Source: GCA-2693325 sp964011675
Lineage (GTDB): Bacteria > Latescibacterota > UBA2968 > UBA8231
Reading direction: 5' to 3'
DNA: 6,858 bases
Assembly (NCBI GenBank): GCA_964011675.1
Contig: CAXGPR010000141.1
Location: forward strand, 1 to 6,858
Below the pieces are notes generated by a model. The model made no database searches. It worked only from the letters and a program-made list of their open reading frames with translations, and was not told the origin of the DNA. Below are positions 4,016 through 6,858 of this stretch, piece after piece. The translations under genes and the position numbers were made by a program. Each line of letters opens with the position of its first letter. Position 1 is the first letter of the stretch.

Positions 4016-6817
4016 TTAATAGACGAGCAAATGATCCGGCGACGGTGCCGTGCTCAACTGTCGGCTTGGCGGGGCAAAACGCGTCAACTCAATGCCGACG
4101 ACCGCGGCTTCATATTCGTCTATTGTCGGCGTTCTACCGAGAATCGCAGCGAGGACGACTACCGGCGTAGAGGCCAGCAGCGATTCTCCTTTTTTGCGCT
4201 CTGAATCCGCCACTACACGTCCCTGAAACAGGCGAGTGGACGTAGCGAGAACCGTGTTGCCCTTGGCCGCTTTTTCCTGGTTACCCATGCACAGATTACA
4301 GCCGGGGCGTTCGAGATACATCATGTTGTCGTATTCCGTTCGCGCCGTATCTTTGGGCGCGTCGTCATTAAACTCAAAGCCGGAGTACTTCTGTAGCACA
4401 TCCCAGTCGCCCTCTGCTTTAAGCTCGTCAATGATATTGTAGGTCGGCGCGGCCACGACCAGAGGCGCATTAAACTCAACGCTGCCCTTCTGAGCCTCGA
4501 CATTTCTCAGCATCTTTGCCAAGATCTTGAGGTCCCCTTTGTGCACCATACAAGAACCGACAAAACCCAAGTCGACTTTTTTCTCGCCACCGTAGTAAGA
4601 GAGCGGGCGAATCGTATCGTGCGTGTAGCGCTTGGAGACGTCTTCGTTGTGCACGTCTGGATCGGCGATCATCGGCTGCGCAATCAAGTCTAGATCAACC
4701 TCGAACTCGGCGAAATACTGGGCGTTCTCATCGGGCGCCAGCGCGGGCTTGTCGCCCGACTGAATCTCAGCAATGCGTCCATTGGCCTTTTCAATGAGCC
4801 CCTGCAAGACCTGCTGTTCGTTGTCCATGCCCTTGTCGATCATGACCTGAATGCGCGCCTTGGAAATCTCCAACGACTCGACTAGCGTATCGTCTTGGGA
4901 AATACAAATGGACGCCTTGGCCTTCATCTCGGCCGTCCAATCCGTAAACGTAAAGGACTGGTCGGCGGGCAAGGTCCCGATATGCACTTCAATGATCCGC
5001 CCTTGGAATACATTCTCACCGCCAAACTTCTGCAGCATTTGATACTGTGTTGCATGCACCACGTCGCGGAAGTCCATATAGTCGCGCATCGTCCCTTTGA
5101 ACGTAACTTTCACCGATTCGGGAATTGGCATAGCCGATTCACCAGTGGCGAGCGCGAGCGCAACGGTACCCGAGTCGGCGCCAAAGGCAACGCCTTTGGA
5201 CATGCGCGTATGCGAGTCGCCGCCGATAATAATGGCCCAATCATCGATCGTTATATCGTTAAGCACCTTGTGAATCACGTCCGTCATCGCGTGATATCCG
5301 TCCTGCGGATCGCGGGCCGTAATCAGTCCGAAGTCGCTCATAAACTTCATTAGTTTGGGAATATTCGCCTGCGCTTTTGCGTCCCACACCGAAGCCGTGT
5401 GACAGCCCGACTGGTAGGCGCCGTCGACAACGGGCGAAATCACCGTGGCCGCCATGGCCTCCAGCTCCTGCGAGGTCATCAAACCGGTCGTATCCTGAGA
5501 CCCGACGATGTTGACCTGCACGCGCACGTCGGATCCGGCGTGCAGTATCTTGCCCGGCGTCGAACCAACCGCATTGCGATTAAATATCTTTTCCACAGCC
5601 GTAAGGCCCTGCCCCTGATGCGAGACCTCTTTAGCTGGGGCAAATACGGGCAACAGGTCGATTCCCAAAATGCCAGCAGCAAACGTCTGCAACTTCTTGC
5701 CAAAGACGACGGCATACGAACCACCCGCCTTCATAAACTCCATCTTCTGCGGCGTAAACGACTGCGCGACGTCAACGGGCTCATCCCCGCCGTGGTAGAG
5801 TTTCTTCTCTTTCGTATTAATCGTGAGAACCGTGCCCGTAGCGACCGAGTATGCTTCTTCCAATACAGGCTCACCGTCATCGCCCAGCACGGGGTTCCCG
5901 TCTTCGTCCACTTTCTTGACCCAGTTTTTCAGGTCGATACCAATTCCCCCCGTAACGTCAACCGTCGTCAGAAAGATGGGTGAGATGCCATTGGTGCCCG
6001 CAACGATGGGCGCAATGTTGACAAACGGAACGTAGGGGCTTGCCGACCGGCCAATCCACAGCGCCACGTTGTTGACGCCCGACATTCTCGACGAACCGAC
6101 GCCCATGGTGCCCTTTTCGGCGATCAGCATTACCCGCTTATCAGGATGAGCAGCCTGCAGGCTTTCGATTTCTTTCTGGGCTTCTGGAGAGATCATGCAC
6201 TTCCCGTGCAGCTCGCGATCCGAACGCGAGTGCGCTTCATTGCCGGGAGATAGCAAATCCGTGGATATATCGCCTACGCCTGCTACGTAAGTGACAATCC
6301 GAATCTCTTCTTCCACATCCGGTAGCTGCGTAAAAAACTCCGCTTGGGCATAGCTTTCGACAATCTCTTTGGCAATGGGATTACCCGCTTTAAACGCTTT
6401 TTCAAGACGATCGGTATCGGCCTCGTAGAGAAAGACCTGAGTCTTTAGAACGACTGCGGCTTCCCTTGCAATAGCCTCGTCCTCTCCCAGCGCTAGGTCG
6501 AGCAACACCCTGATAGAAGGACCGCCCTTCATATGAGAGAGCTGCTCAAAAGCAAAAGAAGGAGCTATTTCCTCTATCTCAAATTCCCCAAGGATGATCT
6601 CCCGCAAAAATTGCGCTTTTACTCCAGCGGCACTCGTCGTGCCGGGCAACGTATTGTAGATAAAGAATTTCAGCGAGTCTTCGCGATGCGCGTGGTCGAC
6701 GTCTTTAATCTGCGCAATGATCTCGCTGAGCAATACACTGTCGTCAATTGGCTTGGGATGCAATCCCTGCGCGTTGCGCTCTTCGATCTCGGCGATGTAC
6801 TCTTCAAAAGCACTCAT
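4016..6817 (-). CDS. acnB: Aconitase B (bifunctional aconitate hydratase 2 / 2-methylisocitrate dehydratase), long form
   Basis: This 933-residue cytoplasmic iron-sulfur enzyme isomerises citrate and isocitrate via cis-aconitate in the TCA cycle; AcnB proteins often also handle 2-methylisocitrate. The order is that of AcnB: an N-terminal helical HEAT-like domain (about 1-160), the swivelling domain with GVGSSR (239-244), then the catalytic domains with GCHTAS (471-476) and GGDSHTR (532-538). The [4Fe-4S] ligands are C756 in GSCM and C840 and C843 in GCNLCMGNQ. Compared with E. coli it is some 70 residues longer. Part of this is a charged loop around residues 298-350 rich in Asp, Gly and Asn, and part is a Pro/Ser-rich C-terminal tail. 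I chose the ATG at 6817 because GGAAAGG (6828-6834) lies 10 nt before it, the same spacing as in the GH4 gene. The ATG at 6826 would leave only 1 nt. TATACA at 6847-6852 could be a -10 hexamer, with its -35 outside the window. The gene ends in its own terminator. Confidence 0.96.
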   Translation of the reverse strand: MSAFEEYIAEIEERNAQGLHPKPIDDSVLLSEIIAQIKDVDHAHREDSLKFFIYNTLPGTTSAAGVKAQFLREIILGEFEIEEIAPSFAFEQLSHMKGGPSIRVLLDLALGEDEAIAREAAVVLKTQVFLYEADTDRLEKAFKAGNPIAKEIVESYAQAEFFTQLPDVEEEIRIVTYVAGVGDISTDLLSPGNEAHSRSDRELHGKCMISPEAQKEIESLQAAHPDKRVMLIAEKGTMGVGSSRMSGVNNVALWIGRSASPYVPFVNIAPIVAGTNGISPIFLTTVDVTGGIGIDLKNWVKKVDEDGNPVLGDDGEPVLEEAYSVATGTVLTINTKEKKLYHGGDEPVDVAQSFTPQKMEFMKAGGSYAVVFGKKLQTFAAGILGIDLLPVFAPAKEVSHQGQGLTAVEKIFNRNAVGSTPGKILHAGSDVRVQVNIVGSQDTTGLMTSQELEAMAATVISPVVDGAYQSGCHTASVWDAKAQANIPKLMKFMSDFGLITARDPQDGYHAMTDVIHKVLNDITIDDWAIIIGGDSHTRMSKGVAFGADSGTVALALATGESAMPIPESVKVTFKGTMRDYMDFRDVVHATQYQMLQKFGGENVFQGRIIEVHIGTLPADQSFTFTDWTAEMKAKASICISQDDTLVESLEISKARIQVMIDKGMDNEQQVLQGLIEKANGRIAEIQSGDKPALAPDENAQYFAEFEVDLDLIAQPMIADPDVHNEDVSKRYTHDTIRPLSYYGGEKKVDLGFVGSCMVHKGDLKILAKMLRNVEAQKGSVEFNAPLVVAAPTYNIIDELKAEGDWDVLQKYSGFEFNDDAPKDTARTEYDNMMYLERPGCNLCMGNQEKAAKGNTVLATSTRLFQGRVVADSERKKGESLLASTPVVVLAAILGRTPTIDEYEAAVVGIELTRFAPPSRQLSTAPSPDHLLVY

Positions 6818-6827
6818 TGTTCTCATG

Positions 6828-6834
6828 CCTTTCC
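6828..6834 (-). promoter_or_regulatory. acnB: Ribosome binding site of acnB, deciding its start
   Basis: The minus strand reads GGAAAGG, then 10 nt, then ATG at 6817. The upstream in-frame ATG at 6826 is only 1 nt from this site and is unlikely to be served by it. Confidence 0.6.
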
Positions 6835-6858
6835 ATAAACGGAATCTGTATATCTAAC

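Noticed and set aside
4895..5983. Two long plus-strand open frames (152 and 194 codons) opposite acnB
   Set aside because: The translations are rich in Arg and His with no family motif, and the opposite strand is a conserved aconitase with all its key residues.
6818..6826. ATG at 6826 as the acnB start
   Set aside because: The GGAAAGG site is 1 nt away, too close for initiation. The ATG at 6817 has 10 nt spacing and gives the expected N-terminus.
1..6858. CRISPR array, tRNA or rRNA gene, insertion sequence, prophage or defence system
   Set aside because: I saw no regularly spaced repeats, cloverleaf-like RNA, transposase-like protein or terminal repeats. The GIY-YIG protein is of the common chromosomal UPF0213 type, not a homing or restriction enzyme.

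Overview
The window holds five complete protein genes and the first 26 codons of a sixth. They look like ordinary metabolic and housekeeping genes of a free-living bacterium. GC content is a little over half by eye. Shine-Dalgarno sequences are strong (AAGAGGAG, AGGAG and GGAAAGG twice). The aconitase B is the long form (over 930 residues, against about 865 in E. coli) that I associate with Bacteroidetes-like lineages. Bacteroidetes themselves usually lack strong Shine-Dalgarno sites, so a related or deep-branching phylum is plausible. I cannot assign the lineage from the sequence alone.

Layout. Positions 1-80 (minus) hold the start of a gene leaving the left edge. Its N-terminus weakly resembles enolase-superfamily sugar-acid dehydratases. 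Positions 81-241 are a divergent control region with a good sigma70-type promoter for the leftward gene, a 37-nt interrupted inverted repeat, and a weaker candidate promoter for the rightward genes. Positions 242-1570 and 1593-2678 (plus) are a family GH4 alpha-galactosidase-like enzyme and a 3-isopropylmalate dehydrogenase (LeuB), 22 nt apart and probably co-transcribed. They end at a strong hairpin terminator (2699-2733).

The other half is on the minus strand and converges on that terminator. Aconitase B (6817 down to 4016) is followed by its own intrinsic terminator (3981-3943). Only 25 nt beyond lies a calcineurin-like metallophosphoesterase (3917-3069), followed after 37 nt by a small GIY-YIG protein of the UPF0213/YhbQ type (3031-2747).

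How the genes may work together. AcnB serves the TCA cycle. LeuB performs the third step of leucine synthesis but has no leuA, leuC or leuD beside it here. The GH4 enzyme and the possible sugar-acid dehydratase suggest a carbohydrate-catabolic locus that LeuB has joined. The phosphoesterase and GIY-YIG genes have no evident link to this beyond position. I found no mobile element, CRISPR array, RNA gene, prophage or defence system. The most interesting parts are the divergent regulatory region, the GH4-leuB pairing, and the phosphoesterase gene tucked against the acnB terminator.
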